Positions 6,514 through 12,734 of a stretch of 12,734 bases of DNA are shown piece after piece. A model generated the notes under the pieces. That model was not told the origin of the DNA and did not search any database. It worked only from the letters and a program-made list of their open reading frames with translations. This DNA is from Phycisphaerales bacterium (GTDB lineage Bacteria > Planctomycetota > Phycisphaerae > Phycisphaerales > UBA1924), in the NCBI GenBank assembly GCA_029212425.1, contig JARGNC010000023.1, positions 8,678 to 21,411 on the forward strand, written 5' to 3'. Both the position numbers and the translations under genes were made by a program. Each line of letters starts with the position of its first letter. Position 1 is the first letter of the stretch.

Positions 6514-7752
6514 ATGCTGACTGCGTTCTTTGCTGTTGCCCTCACAGGCATGGCCCCTGCCACCACCGCGCCCGCCACCAACACCACCTTGTCCAACGCA
6601 GGACAGGTCGGTAATCAAAACACAAGCTTCAATGTCGTCTCAGACAACGAAATCATCATCGACGGCATCACCTACAACTCATGGAACGAAGTCGGTCAGT
6701 CCGGATACTTCCATCAAACAGGCACACGATGCGGCACCGACGCACTCGTCCTCCAATCAATCAACGATGTCCAATCCATCGCAGGCACACCCTCAGACTG
6801 CACCTTCAGCCGCACACGGATCGAACCAGAGTACGAACCATCAGTCGAGAAGTACCGCATCCCAGTCGTCGTCCACATCATCCAACAAACCAACGGCACA
6901 GGCGCCATCTCAGACTCACGAGTCCACTCACAAATCGAAGTACTCAACGAAGACTTCCAAGCAATCTCAGGAAGCCTCGGCGCACCAGGAACCGATGTCC
7001 AACTCGAGTTCTACCTCGCAGAGTTCGATGAAAACGGCAACCCAACCACAGGCATCACGCGCTCAACCAACAACACCTGGTACAACGACGGCGGCTCCTA
7101 CTACAACACCCTCGCGTGGGACACCAACCGCTACCTCAACATCTACACCAACAGCGCCTCAGGTAACCTCGGATATGTTCCCAACCTCCCACAAGGAGGC
7201 ATCGCAGGATCAAACTCCGACCGCGTCGTTGTTCTCCACTCCACCTTCGGACGCAACGCACCACTCAACCCATTCCACCTCGGTCGCACCACAACCCACG
7301 AAGTTGGTCACTACCTTGGTCTTGAGCACACCTTCTCAGGTGGTTGCTCAAACAGCTACACCAGCGGCGACCTCATCCTCGACACCAACGCTGAAAGCAG
7401 CCCAACATTTGGTTGCCCAGGCAGCAGAACCTCCTGTGGTTCACAAGCTCCATTCCATAACTACATGGACTACTCCGATGACATCTGCATGAATCAGTTC
7501 ACACCAGAACAAGCAAACCGCATGCGTTGCTCGCTCATCAACTACCGCCCAGACCTCTTCGAACTCGCCGCAGGACCATGTTCAGCTGCAGACCTCGTCC
7601 AGCCCTACGGCTCACTCAACTTCCTCGATGTCTCGTCCTTCTTGGTCCAGTTCGGAAACGAAGATCCAGCCGCAGACCTCAACAACGACGGAAACCACAA
7701 CTTCCTCGATGTCTCCGAATACCTCTCAATCTTCGGTGCAGGCTGCCCATAA
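6514..7752 (+). CDS. Secreted M43 (pappalysin-type) metalloprotease
   Basis: This 412-residue protein is a zinc endopeptidase of the metzincin clan. The active site HEVGHYLGLEH (262-272) gives zinc ligands His262, His266 and His272 and catalytic Glu263. NYMDYSDDICMNQFT, with Met318 as the Met-turn, and paired cysteines (CS/CP/SC) are typical of the M43B pappalysin/cytophagalysin group. Residues 1-20 form a hydrophobic export signal, though its n-region has no positive charge. The C-terminus (about 357-412) has two dockerin-like repeats, each with NFLDVS. The second has the calcium loop DLNNDGNHN; the first (VQPYGSLN) has lost it. The protein ends in GCP, as in planctomycetal dockerin-type tails. 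AGAGGA (6503-6508) lies 5 bases before the ATG. The substrate is unknown; extracellular protein degradation is inferred. Confidence 0.93.
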   Translation: MLTAFFAVALTGMAPATTAPATNTTLSNAGQVGNQNTSFNVVSDNEIIIDGITYNSWNEVGQSGYFHQTGTRCGTDALVLQSINDVQSIAGTPSDCTFSRTRIEPEYEPSVEKYRIPVVVHIIQQTNGTGAISDSRVHSQIEVLNEDFQAISGSLGAPGTDVQLEFYLAEFDENGNPTTGITRSTNNTWYNDGGSYYNTLAWDTNRYLNIYTNSASGNLGYVPNLPQGGIAGSNSDRVVVLHSTFGRNAPLNPFHLGRTTTHEVGHYLGLEHTFSGGCSNSYTSGDLILDTNAESSPTFGCPGSRTSCGSQAPFHNYMDYSDDICMNQFTPEQANRMRCSLINYRPDLFELAAGPCSAADLVQPYGSLNFLDVSSFLVQFGNEDPAADLNNDGNHNFLDVSEYLSIFGAGCP

Positions 7753-7779
7753 CCCAGACAATCCAACCCACCACCACAG

Positions 7780-7809
7780 CACCCCTCGCTCAGGCGGGGG
7801 TGTTTTTTT
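7780..7809 (+). terminator. Rho-independent terminator of the protease gene
   Basis: CACCCC-T-CGC pairs with GCGGGGGTG through nine base pairs with one bulged T and a TCAG loop. Seven Ts follow directly (7803-7809). It lies 28 bases after the protease stop codon and isolates that gene from the tRNA. Confidence 0.9.
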
Positions 7810-7869
7810 AGACCAACCACATCTCATTCCCCCACCATGTCCCCAGTTTCACCCACCATCACCCCCCAG

Positions 7870-7898
7870 TTGGACACCACGAAACATGCGACTAATAT
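7870..7898 (+). promoter_or_regulatory. Candidate promoter of tRNA-Thr
   Basis: TTGGAC (7870-7875) and TAATAT (7893-7898) are separated by 17 bases. Transcription would start near 7905, about 35 bases before the mature tRNA. The preceding terminator makes an independent promoter necessary. Confidence 0.5.
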
Positions 7899-7939
7899 TG
7901 TGTTGAAGAACCGGTGATCCCCCAGACCACCACCAAAAC

Positions 7940-8012
7940 GCCGCCTTAGCTCAGTTGGTAGAGCGAAGCTTTCGTAAAGCTTAGGTCGCGAGTTCAAGTC
8001 TCGCAGGTGGCT
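7940..8012 (+). tRNA. tRNA-Thr (anticodon CGT)
   Basis: The full cloverleaf folds by hand. The acceptor stem GCCGCCT/AGGTGGC has one G-U pair. The D arm is GCTC/GAGC with loop AGTTGGTA. The anticodon stem AAGCT/AGCTT has loop TTCGTAA, so the anticodon is CGT (7973-7975) and it reads ACG. The T arm is GCGAG/CTCGC with loop TTCAAGT. The discriminator base is T at 8012. The 3' CCA is not encoded and must be added enzymatically. The variable loop is short (AGGTC) and there is no intron. It is a single-tRNA unit with no neighbouring tRNA. Confidence 0.97.
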
Positions 8013-8081
8013 TTCTACAACCCATTCCAACGAAACAACTTACCACCACTTTCCCATCTCAGCGGGATCCGAACATCACTC

Positions 8082-8111
8082 TTGTGCGTACCAGTCCATG
8101 TCTGGTATGAT
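8082..8111 (+). promoter_or_regulatory. Extended -10 promoter with internal dyad
   Basis: TTGTGC (8082-8087) is followed after 18 bases by TATGAT (8106-8111), with an upstream TGG giving an extended -10. A perfect 6-base inverted repeat, TACCAG (8089-8094) and CTGGTA (8102-8107), lies between and overlaps the -10, forming a possible operator. Transcription would begin near 8118, just where GTGCG-TCG-CGCAC (8117-8129) can form a small hairpin at the RNA 5' end. Confidence 0.5.
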
Positions 8112-8168
8112 GAATCGTGCGTCGCGCACACGCCGCACCGTCCACCCCCAGACGCGGACACCCAGCGC

Positions 8169-8194
8169 ATTGGTTGAACAGATCGGCAACCAAT
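8169..8194 (+). promoter_or_regulatory. Leader hairpin before the STN-domain gene
   Basis: ATTGGTTG (8169-8176) and CAACCAAT (8187-8194) are perfect 8-base inverted repeats around a 10-base loop. The hairpin lies about 40 bases upstream of the proposed start at 8234, inside the transcribed leader. No T-run follows, so it is not a terminator. It may affect RNA stability or translation. It matches no riboswitch class I recognise. Confidence 0.45.
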
Positions 8195-8233
8195 CTCCCC
8201 AATGAACACCAAGCACACACCGCCGATCCCACG

Positions 8234-9172
8234 ATGGAGTCTCGCATGCACTACACGCCCCGTCATCCAAGCCACAAACTCTCAACCGGTATACGACCAA
8301 ACGGGAAACTCACCGCCTGCTCCATGCTCGCCGCAGCCCTCGGCTCACTGAGCGCACCCGGAATCATCGCGACCACCGGAGTCCTCGGATTCCTCGCAGA
8401 AGAATCCTCCGCAGAGCAGCGCCAATCACGCACCTCAGACACACAAGAAAAAGCAAGCACACTCCGCTTGATGTCCAAAGCCATCACCATTGATGTCGAG
8501 GATCAACCCCTCGAAGAACTCATCGACTTCATCATCAGTGTAACCGGCGCACAAATCGAACCCGTATACCTCGAGTCCATCGCATCCTCAGGGATGGACC
8601 CCGCAACCCCGATCTCCCTCCGCGTCACCAATGTCGCCGCGATCACCGTCCTCGAACGCATCCTCAAAAAAGCAGAACGCATCGAAGGCATCGGTGAAGA
8701 CTACACCTGGCAACTCACCGAAATCGGTTCCATCGAGTGCGGACCAAAGTCCGTCCTCAACGAAAACCAACGCGTTGAACTCTACGACATCGCAGACCTC
8801 ATCTTCGTCGCACCAGACTTCGACAACGCGCCGCAGTTCAACATCCAAAGCTCCGGTGGCGGAGGCAGCGGACAAAGCCCCTTCAGCGGCAGCGGACAAA
8901 ACATCACCATGGAATCCTCCGCAGAACGCACACAACGCATCATCGACCTCCTCGAGTCCAGCGTAGAACCAGACCAATGGGCAAACGCAGGAGGCGACGG
9001 CGCATCACTCACCGTCTACGGCACATCCCTCGTCGTCTCCGCACCAGACTACATCCACCGACAAATCGTCGGATACGACTTCTGGCCCGCACGACTCCAA
9101 ACCGTCCGTGCAAAGGGCGATAAACGCTGGATTCAGATCAACCCAGACCCAAAGCTCAAATCAATCCCGTAA
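8234..9172 (+). CDS. Exported protein with STN-like domain
   Basis: This 312-residue protein has no assigned function. A basic N-terminus (R4 to K25) precedes a hydrophobic stretch (about 26-55), a signal peptide or membrane anchor. Residues about 75-150 (ITIDVEDQPLEELIDFIISVTGAQIEP..., then TPISLRVTNVAAITVLERIL) resemble the secretin/TonB N-terminal (STN) fold. The later ELYDIADLIFVAPDFDNAPQF stretch resembles a recurrent planctomycetal pattern (YDVxDLI...PDF). A Gly/Ser linker with two GSGQ repeats follows, then a segment ending VVSAPDYIHRQIVGYDFW that looks like a secretin-type repeat. No C-terminal secretin barrel is present, so it is not a full secretin. The start is uncertain: ATG 8234, ATG 8246 and GTG 8117 are in frame. 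8234 is preferred because the upstream codons are atypical and form hairpins. No Shine-Dalgarno is visible. Confidence 0.82.
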   Translation: MESRMHYTPRHPSHKLSTGIRPNGKLTACSMLAAALGSLSAPGIIATTGVLGFLAEESSAEQRQSRTSDTQEKASTLRLMSKAITIDVEDQPLEELIDFIISVTGAQIEPVYLESIASSGMDPATPISLRVTNVAAITVLERILKKAERIEGIGEDYTWQLTEIGSIECGPKSVLNENQRVELYDIADLIFVAPDFDNAPQFNIQSSGGGGSGQSPFSGSGQNITMESSAERTQRIIDLLESSVEPDQWANAGGDGASLTVYGTSLVVSAPDYIHRQIVGYDFWPARLQTVRAKGDKRWIQINPDPKLKSIP

Positions 9173-9197
9173 CACAACCCCCCCAAAGACTCTCTTC

Positions 9198-9228
9198 CGC
9201 GCGGCTCAGCAATGAGCCGTGTGTTTTT
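9198..9228 (+). terminator. Rho-independent terminator of the STN-domain gene
   Basis: CGCGCGGCTCA (9198-9208) pairs with TGAGCCGTGTG (9213-9223) around the tetraloop GCAA, using two G-T wobbles. Five Ts follow (9224-9228). It lies 26 bases after the stop codon. Confidence 0.88.
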
Positions 9229-9314
9229 ATACATACATCACACCAATCCAACCGACCTACATAGCGGTAAGCAACCGAGACGCTTCCCATCCTGTACAGT
9301 ATCTGGGTCTTGCC

Positions 9315-10481
9315 ATGAGCTTTCAAAACGGTGCCATCTCGAATCAAAGCTGTAACCAGTGCGGCTACACCCTCGACGGACTCCCAGTCGGTTCCAACTG
9401 CCCCGAATGCGGACAGTCCTCAAAGCTCAAAAGCAAAAACATCCGCGAAGCCACCATGAGCTTCCAAGCACCCACCTGGTATGTCAAATGGATCCGCAAC
9501 GGATTCTACCTCTGCCTCCTCTCCATCTTCGGAGGACTCTCCCTCCCCATCCTCGGCGCCGCCGTCGGTTCAACAAGCATGCTCTTCCCGATCTCCCTCA
9601 TGCTCTTCGTCGTCGCGAGCGGATGCTGGACCGCGGGAGTCTGGATGATCACCCGAACCCGCAAGGACCTCGGCGAAATCTCCAAAGACGAAATCCTCGA
9701 CAATCAAAGATTTGCCCTCATCATCCGCGCCCTCTCATTCGCGTGGCCATCCTGGATTTTCCTCATGACCATCCGCGCCGTCGCACCAAATGTCGGCGCA
9801 TCGATGCCCTACGAGATCCTCGCTGCAGTCGTTGGTCTCGTCGCATGGATCGGACTCATCCCCGCCTGCGTCTACTTTGCCGAACTCTCCTACTGGGCCG
9901 CTGATGAATGGCTCTCCAACCGACTCCGCGCCGTCGCGTGGTTCATGACCGTCTTTGGAGTCCTCGCCCTCACCGCCAAGTTCCTCTCCATCACCTCGCT
10001 CCCCATATCAGCGCCCGCCAAACTCGTCTATGTCTGGACCTATGTCATCAGCTTCATCGCAACCCTCGTCCTCTTCCACTCCGTCTTCCGCATGAGCATC
10101 CTCATGAACTGGGTCCTCGGACACCAAGCCGTCAGCGCCGACAAATACAAACGACTCGCCGAGCGCACAGAGCGCCACATGAATCACCAAGGGAAGCACT
10201 CCACCAAAACCCCCTGCGAATACTGCGACTACGACCTCGTCGGACTCCCCTACAACGGATACTGCCCAGAATGCGGAGAACAGTACGGCGAAGGCAAACC
10301 ACTCCTCGAAGGTGACCCCGGAATCAGACGAACACCACACGACGACACCCCAATCGAAGTCGCCGACTCCTCCGGCGGAGATGTCCGACACTCGCGCGGC
10401 TTAGGCCTCCCCCTCGAAGACATCCCACCCCCCGAATACGACGACGATGGTGAAGGCGACATCCCACTCTCGAATGATTAA
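9315..10481 (+). CDS. Six-helix membrane protein with two zinc ribbons
   Basis: This 388-residue integral membrane protein has unknown function. The N-terminal zinc ribbon is CNQCGYTLDGL...CPECG, with Cys13, 16, 29 and 32. Six hydrophobic helices follow at about 63-84, 89-112, 133-156, 168-190, 206-226 and 237-258. A second ribbon, CEYCDYDLVGL...CPECG, has Cys301, 304, 317 and 320. An even helix number puts both ribbons on the same side, presumably the cytoplasm, where cysteines stay reduced. The C-terminal tail is acidic (EYDDDGEGD). Ribbons of this type are common in Phycisphaerae membrane proteins as I recall. An earlier in-frame start at 9219 would lie inside the terminator hairpin, so ATG 9315 is chosen. 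No Shine-Dalgarno is seen; a -10-like TACAGT (9295-9300) lies close upstream. The DHH gene follows after 89 bases. Confidence 0.87.
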   Translation: MSFQNGAISNQSCNQCGYTLDGLPVGSNCPECGQSSKLKSKNIREATMSFQAPTWYVKWIRNGFYLCLLSIFGGLSLPILGAAVGSTSMLFPISLMLFVVASGCWTAGVWMITRTRKDLGEISKDEILDNQRFALIIRALSFAWPSWIFLMTIRAVAPNVGASMPYEILAAVVGLVAWIGLIPACVYFAELSYWAADEWLSNRLRAVAWFMTVFGVLALTAKFLSITSLPISAPAKLVYVWTYVISFIATLVLFHSVFRMSILMNWVLGHQAVSADKYKRLAERTERHMNHQGKHSTKTPCEYCDYDLVGLPYNGYCPECGEQYGEGKPLLEGDPGIRRTPHDDTPIEVADSSGGDVRHSRGLGLPLEDIPPPEYDDDGEGDIPLSND

Positions 10482-10570
10482 CACCGCGTTTTTCGCCCGC
10501 AACACACCCACTTTCCATCCGATTCTCCGCCGCTGATGCCCCCATGGTCGTCAACCCGATACCATACCCC

Positions 10571-11656
10571 ATGACCATCAACGCCAGCACCCAAGAAGAC
10601 CCCAGCTCCGTCTGGACCAACACCATCGACGCAAAGTCCGTCGCCGATTGGATCGCTGAGCGCGAAACCATCGTCCTCCTCACCCACACCAAACCCGACG
10701 GCGACGCCCTCGGATCCACCCTCGCCATCGCACGCGCCATCAACCTCGCAAGAGGCACCACCGGCGCCGTCTCCGCCGCCGAATGCTGGTACGCCTCCCC
10801 GATGCCCGAGTGGAGCCAGCAGCTCGCCACCCCAACCAAGATCCGCGTCATCAACCCACCAGAACCCCCGCCCGCCGTCCTCGATCCCGAAGGCATCGTC
10901 ATCTGCGACACCGGTTCATGGTCCCAGCTCGACCCCTTCAAAGCATTCCTCGAGCCCCGCCTCAACAAAACAGTCATCATCGACCACCACCTCCAAGGCA
11001 ACGCCGTCATCTCCGAGCGAAGACTCCTCGACACCGACGCCGCCGCCGTCGTCCAGCCCGCCGCCGAAGTCTGCTGCCACATCCTCAACCTCGATTCCCC
11101 AGACCAACTCCCCATCGACATCGCCACCCCCCTCTATGTCGGTCTCGCCACCGACACCGGATGGTTCAAACACTCCAATGTCAACGGCCGAGTCATGCGC
11201 CTCGCAGGACAACTCCTCGACGCCGGAGTCAACCACTCCGCCCTCTTCGCGATGCTCTACCAACGCGACCGCTCCTCAAGACTCAAACTCATGGGACGCG
11301 CCCTCGAATCCATCGAAATCATCAAAGACAAAAACGCCGCAATCATGCAGCTCACCCACCAAGACTTCAAAGACTGCAAAGCATGCCCCGGTGACTCCGG
11401 CGGCTTCGTAGACATCCCACAATCCGTCGAAGCCATCCGCGTCGTCGCGATCCTCAACGAACAGTTCGACGCCGATGGAGTCTTCACCAAAATCTCCCTC
11501 CGCTCCAAACCCACCGAATGGAACGGACAACCCCCAGTCGATGTCAACGCCGTCTGCCAAAAACTCGGAGGAGGCGGACACGCAAGAGCCTCCGGCGCAC
11601 GAGTCCGCCACAACCTCGAAGACACCAAAAAACTCCTCATCGAAGCCCTGCCATGA
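10571..11656 (+). CDS. NrnA-like DHH-family phosphoesterase
   Basis: This 361-residue protein matches the DHH-DHHA1 family of NrnA-type enzymes. In characterised members these degrade 2- to 5-base RNA fragments and often convert pAp to AMP, using two manganese ions in the cytoplasm. Metal-site motifs are all visible: HTKPDGDALGS (39-49), VICDTG with Asp113, the signature IDHH with Asp138-His139-His140, and ATDTGWF with Asp195. The DHHA1 substrate-binding motif GGGGHARASG starts at Gly333. The length is slightly above the usual 310-340. An upstream in-frame ATG at 10544 would add nine residues. Neither start has a Shine-Dalgarno; a -10-like TACCAT (10560-10565) lies 5 bases before the ATG at 10571, which would suit a leaderless transcript. 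Its TGA overlaps the methyltransferase ATG (ATGA), indicating translational coupling. Confidence 0.93.
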   Translation: MTINASTQEDPSSVWTNTIDAKSVADWIAERETIVLLTHTKPDGDALGSTLAIARAINLARGTTGAVSAAECWYASPMPEWSQQLATPTKIRVINPPEPPPAVLDPEGIVICDTGSWSQLDPFKAFLEPRLNKTVIIDHHLQGNAVISERRLLDTDAAAVVQPAAEVCCHILNLDSPDQLPIDIATPLYVGLATDTGWFKHSNVNGRVMRLAGQLLDAGVNHSALFAMLYQRDRSSRLKLMGRALESIEIIKDKNAAIMQLTHQDFKDCKACPGDSGGFVDIPQSVEAIRVVAILNEQFDADGVFTKISLRSKPTEWNGQPPVDVNAVCQKLGGGGHARASGARVRHNLEDTKKLLIEALP

Positions 11657-12588
11657 GCGAACAAAACAACCGCGACGACATCCGCAAAAAAATCGAACAA
11701 GAACTCGCGTCAGGCGCAAAGTCAGGAGACAAACCAAAACGCCGACCACAGCGATCACAAAATCGCCAGCGCCCCGACGCCAAGCCCTACATCAACAAAA
11801 AACTCCAACGCAACCCCCAAGGCATCCGCCCCGGAAAACGCCCACCCATGGGCATCATGACCACCACACTCTGGGAATACCCCTCACAACACTACGACGC
11901 CGCCAACTCCACCATGCAAGGCTCCAAAGACTACATCGGAGCCACACCCTCCTGGGTCATCTACCAACTCCTCAAACGCTACACCAAAGAACACGACACC
12001 GTCATCGACCCCATGTGCGGCTCAGGAACCACCCTCGATGTCTGCAAAGACTTGAACCGCAAAGGCATCGGATTCGACCTCAACCCACAACGCCCAGACA
12101 TCAAACTCAACGACTCCCGCAAACTCCCCATCGACAACGACTCCATCGACTTCGCATTCATCGACCCCCCCTACTCCACCCATGTCGACTACTCCGACGA
12201 CGACCGCTGCATCGGCAAACTCGACGCCGGCCAAGCCCCCGCCCGCAACGAACAAATCATGGGACAAGCGTACTACCAAGCAATGGACAGCGTCCTCAGC
12301 GAACTCTACCGCGTCCTCAAACCCGGCAAACACCTCGGCCTCTATGTCTCCGACTCATGGAAAAAGAAAAAAGGCGGTAAGCCCGGGGAAGGCACCTTCA
12401 TGCCCATCGGATTCGAACTCTTCGCCATGATGAGCCAAGCCTTCACCCCCGTAGACATCATCTGCGTCGTCCGCCACAACACCAAACTCCAAAGAGGCAA
12501 CTGGCACAAAGCCGCGGAAGAAGAGAACTTCTTCCTGCGAGGCTTTAACTATCTGTTGATTATGCGGAAGCCAAATCGTCTTAAATAG
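11653..12588 (+). CDS. DPPY-type amino-methyltransferase (N4-cytosine/N6-adenine class)
   Basis: This 311-residue protein is predicted to transfer a methyl group from S-adenosylmethionine to an exocyclic amino group in nucleic acid. The SAM-binding motif is VIDPMCGSGTTLDVC, with DPMCGSGTT at 119-127. The catalytic motif IV is IDPPY, with Asp171-Pro-Pro-Tyr174. Motif I before motif IV excludes the beta-class order. Later segments ELYRVLKPGKHLGLYVSD and FFLRGFNYLLIMRKP match the closing strands of the N4/N6 methylase fold. Residues 24-68 are rich in Lys, Arg, Gln and Pro and could bind nucleic acid. There is no obvious target-recognition domain and no restriction enzyme nearby, so it may be an orphan DNA or possibly RNA methyltransferase. 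Translation is probably coupled to the DHH gene through the 4-base ATGA overlap. Confidence 0.88.
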   Translation: MSEQNNRDDIRKKIEQELASGAKSGDKPKRRPQRSQNRQRPDAKPYINKKLQRNPQGIRPGKRPPMGIMTTTLWEYPSQHYDAANSTMQGSKDYIGATPSWVIYQLLKRYTKEHDTVIDPMCGSGTTLDVCKDLNRKGIGFDLNPQRPDIKLNDSRKLPIDNDSIDFAFIDPPYSTHVDYSDDDRCIGKLDAGQAPARNEQIMGQAYYQAMDSVLSELYRVLKPGKHLGLYVSDSWKKKKGGKPGEGTFMPIGFELFAMMSQAFTPVDIICVVRHNTKLQRGNWHKAAEEENFFLRGFNYLLIMRKPNRLK

Positions 12589-12734
12589 TTCGATACAAAA
12601 CTCATTCACTAACAACTAACTTTTAATCCAGCTGCTTAATTTTATAGAACTACCTAAATTATCAAGTAATACTGACGACTCTCTTATCATTCTCAGTGTT
12701 TTTTGTGGATTATAGCCATCTGGATACACGACTT
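12589..12734. other. AT-rich non-coding tail
   Basis: By hand count 47 of these 146 bases are G or C (about 32%), against well over 50% in the genes before. No reading frame, RNA gene or clear hairpin terminator is visible. It could be the edge of an acquired region or an AT-rich control region of a gene beyond the window. Confidence 0.6.

Noticed and set aside
7824..8030. Minus-strand reading frame of 68 codons with the phrase SHLRDLNSRPKLYE
   Set aside because: It is antisense to the tRNA-Thr gene; this is a well-known type of false protein produced by reading the complement of a tRNA.
8862..8902. Direct repeat of GGCAGCGGACAAA
   Set aside because: It encodes the two GSGQ units of a Gly/Ser linker inside the STN-domain protein, so it is protein-level repetition, not a DNA element.
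9219..9314. Earlier in-frame start for the zinc-ribbon membrane protein
   Set aside because: It lies inside the terminator of the preceding gene, and the first conserved feature follows ATG 9315.
11653..12588. Classical restriction-modification system
   Set aside because: Only a methyltransferase is visible; the neighbour is a DHH phosphoesterase, not an endonuclease. A link between this enzyme and ACGT avoidance has no direct evidence.
1..12734. CRISPR array, insertion sequence, prophage or replication origin
   Set aside because: No regularly spaced repeats, transposase, integrase, terminal repeats or clustered DnaA boxes were seen.

Overview
The window looks like chromosomal DNA from a marine-type planctomycete of the class Phycisphaerae. 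Three things suggest this. A secreted protease ends in the dockerin-like tail common in that group (two 'NFLDVS' repeats and a final GCP). A membrane protein carries zinc ribbons of the form CGYxLxGLP...CPECG. A secreted protein has a secretin/TonB N-terminus-like (STN) domain. The assignment comes from recalled family features, not a search. Coding sequence is moderately GC-rich and strongly prefers C-ending codons. No phage, transposon, CRISPR array or rRNA was seen. No stretch without a gene exceeds 300 bases.

Layout. (1) 173-1154: a cysteine-rich TetR-family repressor and a thioredoxin, each preceded by an inverted repeat built from the same GTCTATT/AATAGA half-sites. This suggests one small redox regulon. 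Three successive hairpins follow, the last a good terminator. (2) 1378-4125: full-length mutS, meeting tail to tail with no gap a minus-strand gene (4126-5154) for an exported TPR protein with a DUF1579-like C-terminal domain. (3) 5412-6254: a DUF6624 lipoprotein. (4) 6514-7752: a secreted M43 (pappalysin-type) metalloprotease with a dockerin-like tail and a strong terminator. (5) 7940-8012: tRNA-Thr(CGT) with its own promoter. (6) 8234-9172: an exported STN-domain protein behind a structured leader, then a terminator. (7) 9315-12588: a six-helix membrane protein with a zinc ribbon at each end, then a NrnA-like DHH phosphoesterase whose stop codon overlaps the start of an amino-methyltransferase (DPPY type). 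(8) 12589-12734: an abruptly AT-rich tail with no gene.

How genes may work together. TetR plus thioredoxin is a plausible thiol-stress unit. The DHH phosphoesterase and methyltransferase are translationally coupled and both nucleic-acid directed. They are the best candidate here for an uncharacterised two-gene unit, although neither fold is new. The other genes look like independent housekeeping or envelope genes.

The most unusual signal is not a gene. Reading the whole window by eye I find no ACGT tetranucleotide, where composition alone predicts roughly forty. Codon choice bends around the gap: Asp, Asn, Tyr and His codons, normally ending in C here, switch to T directly before a valine codon (GAT-GTC, TAT-GTC, AAT-GTC, CAT-GTC). 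This points to a genome-wide restriction or methylation effect on ACGT.
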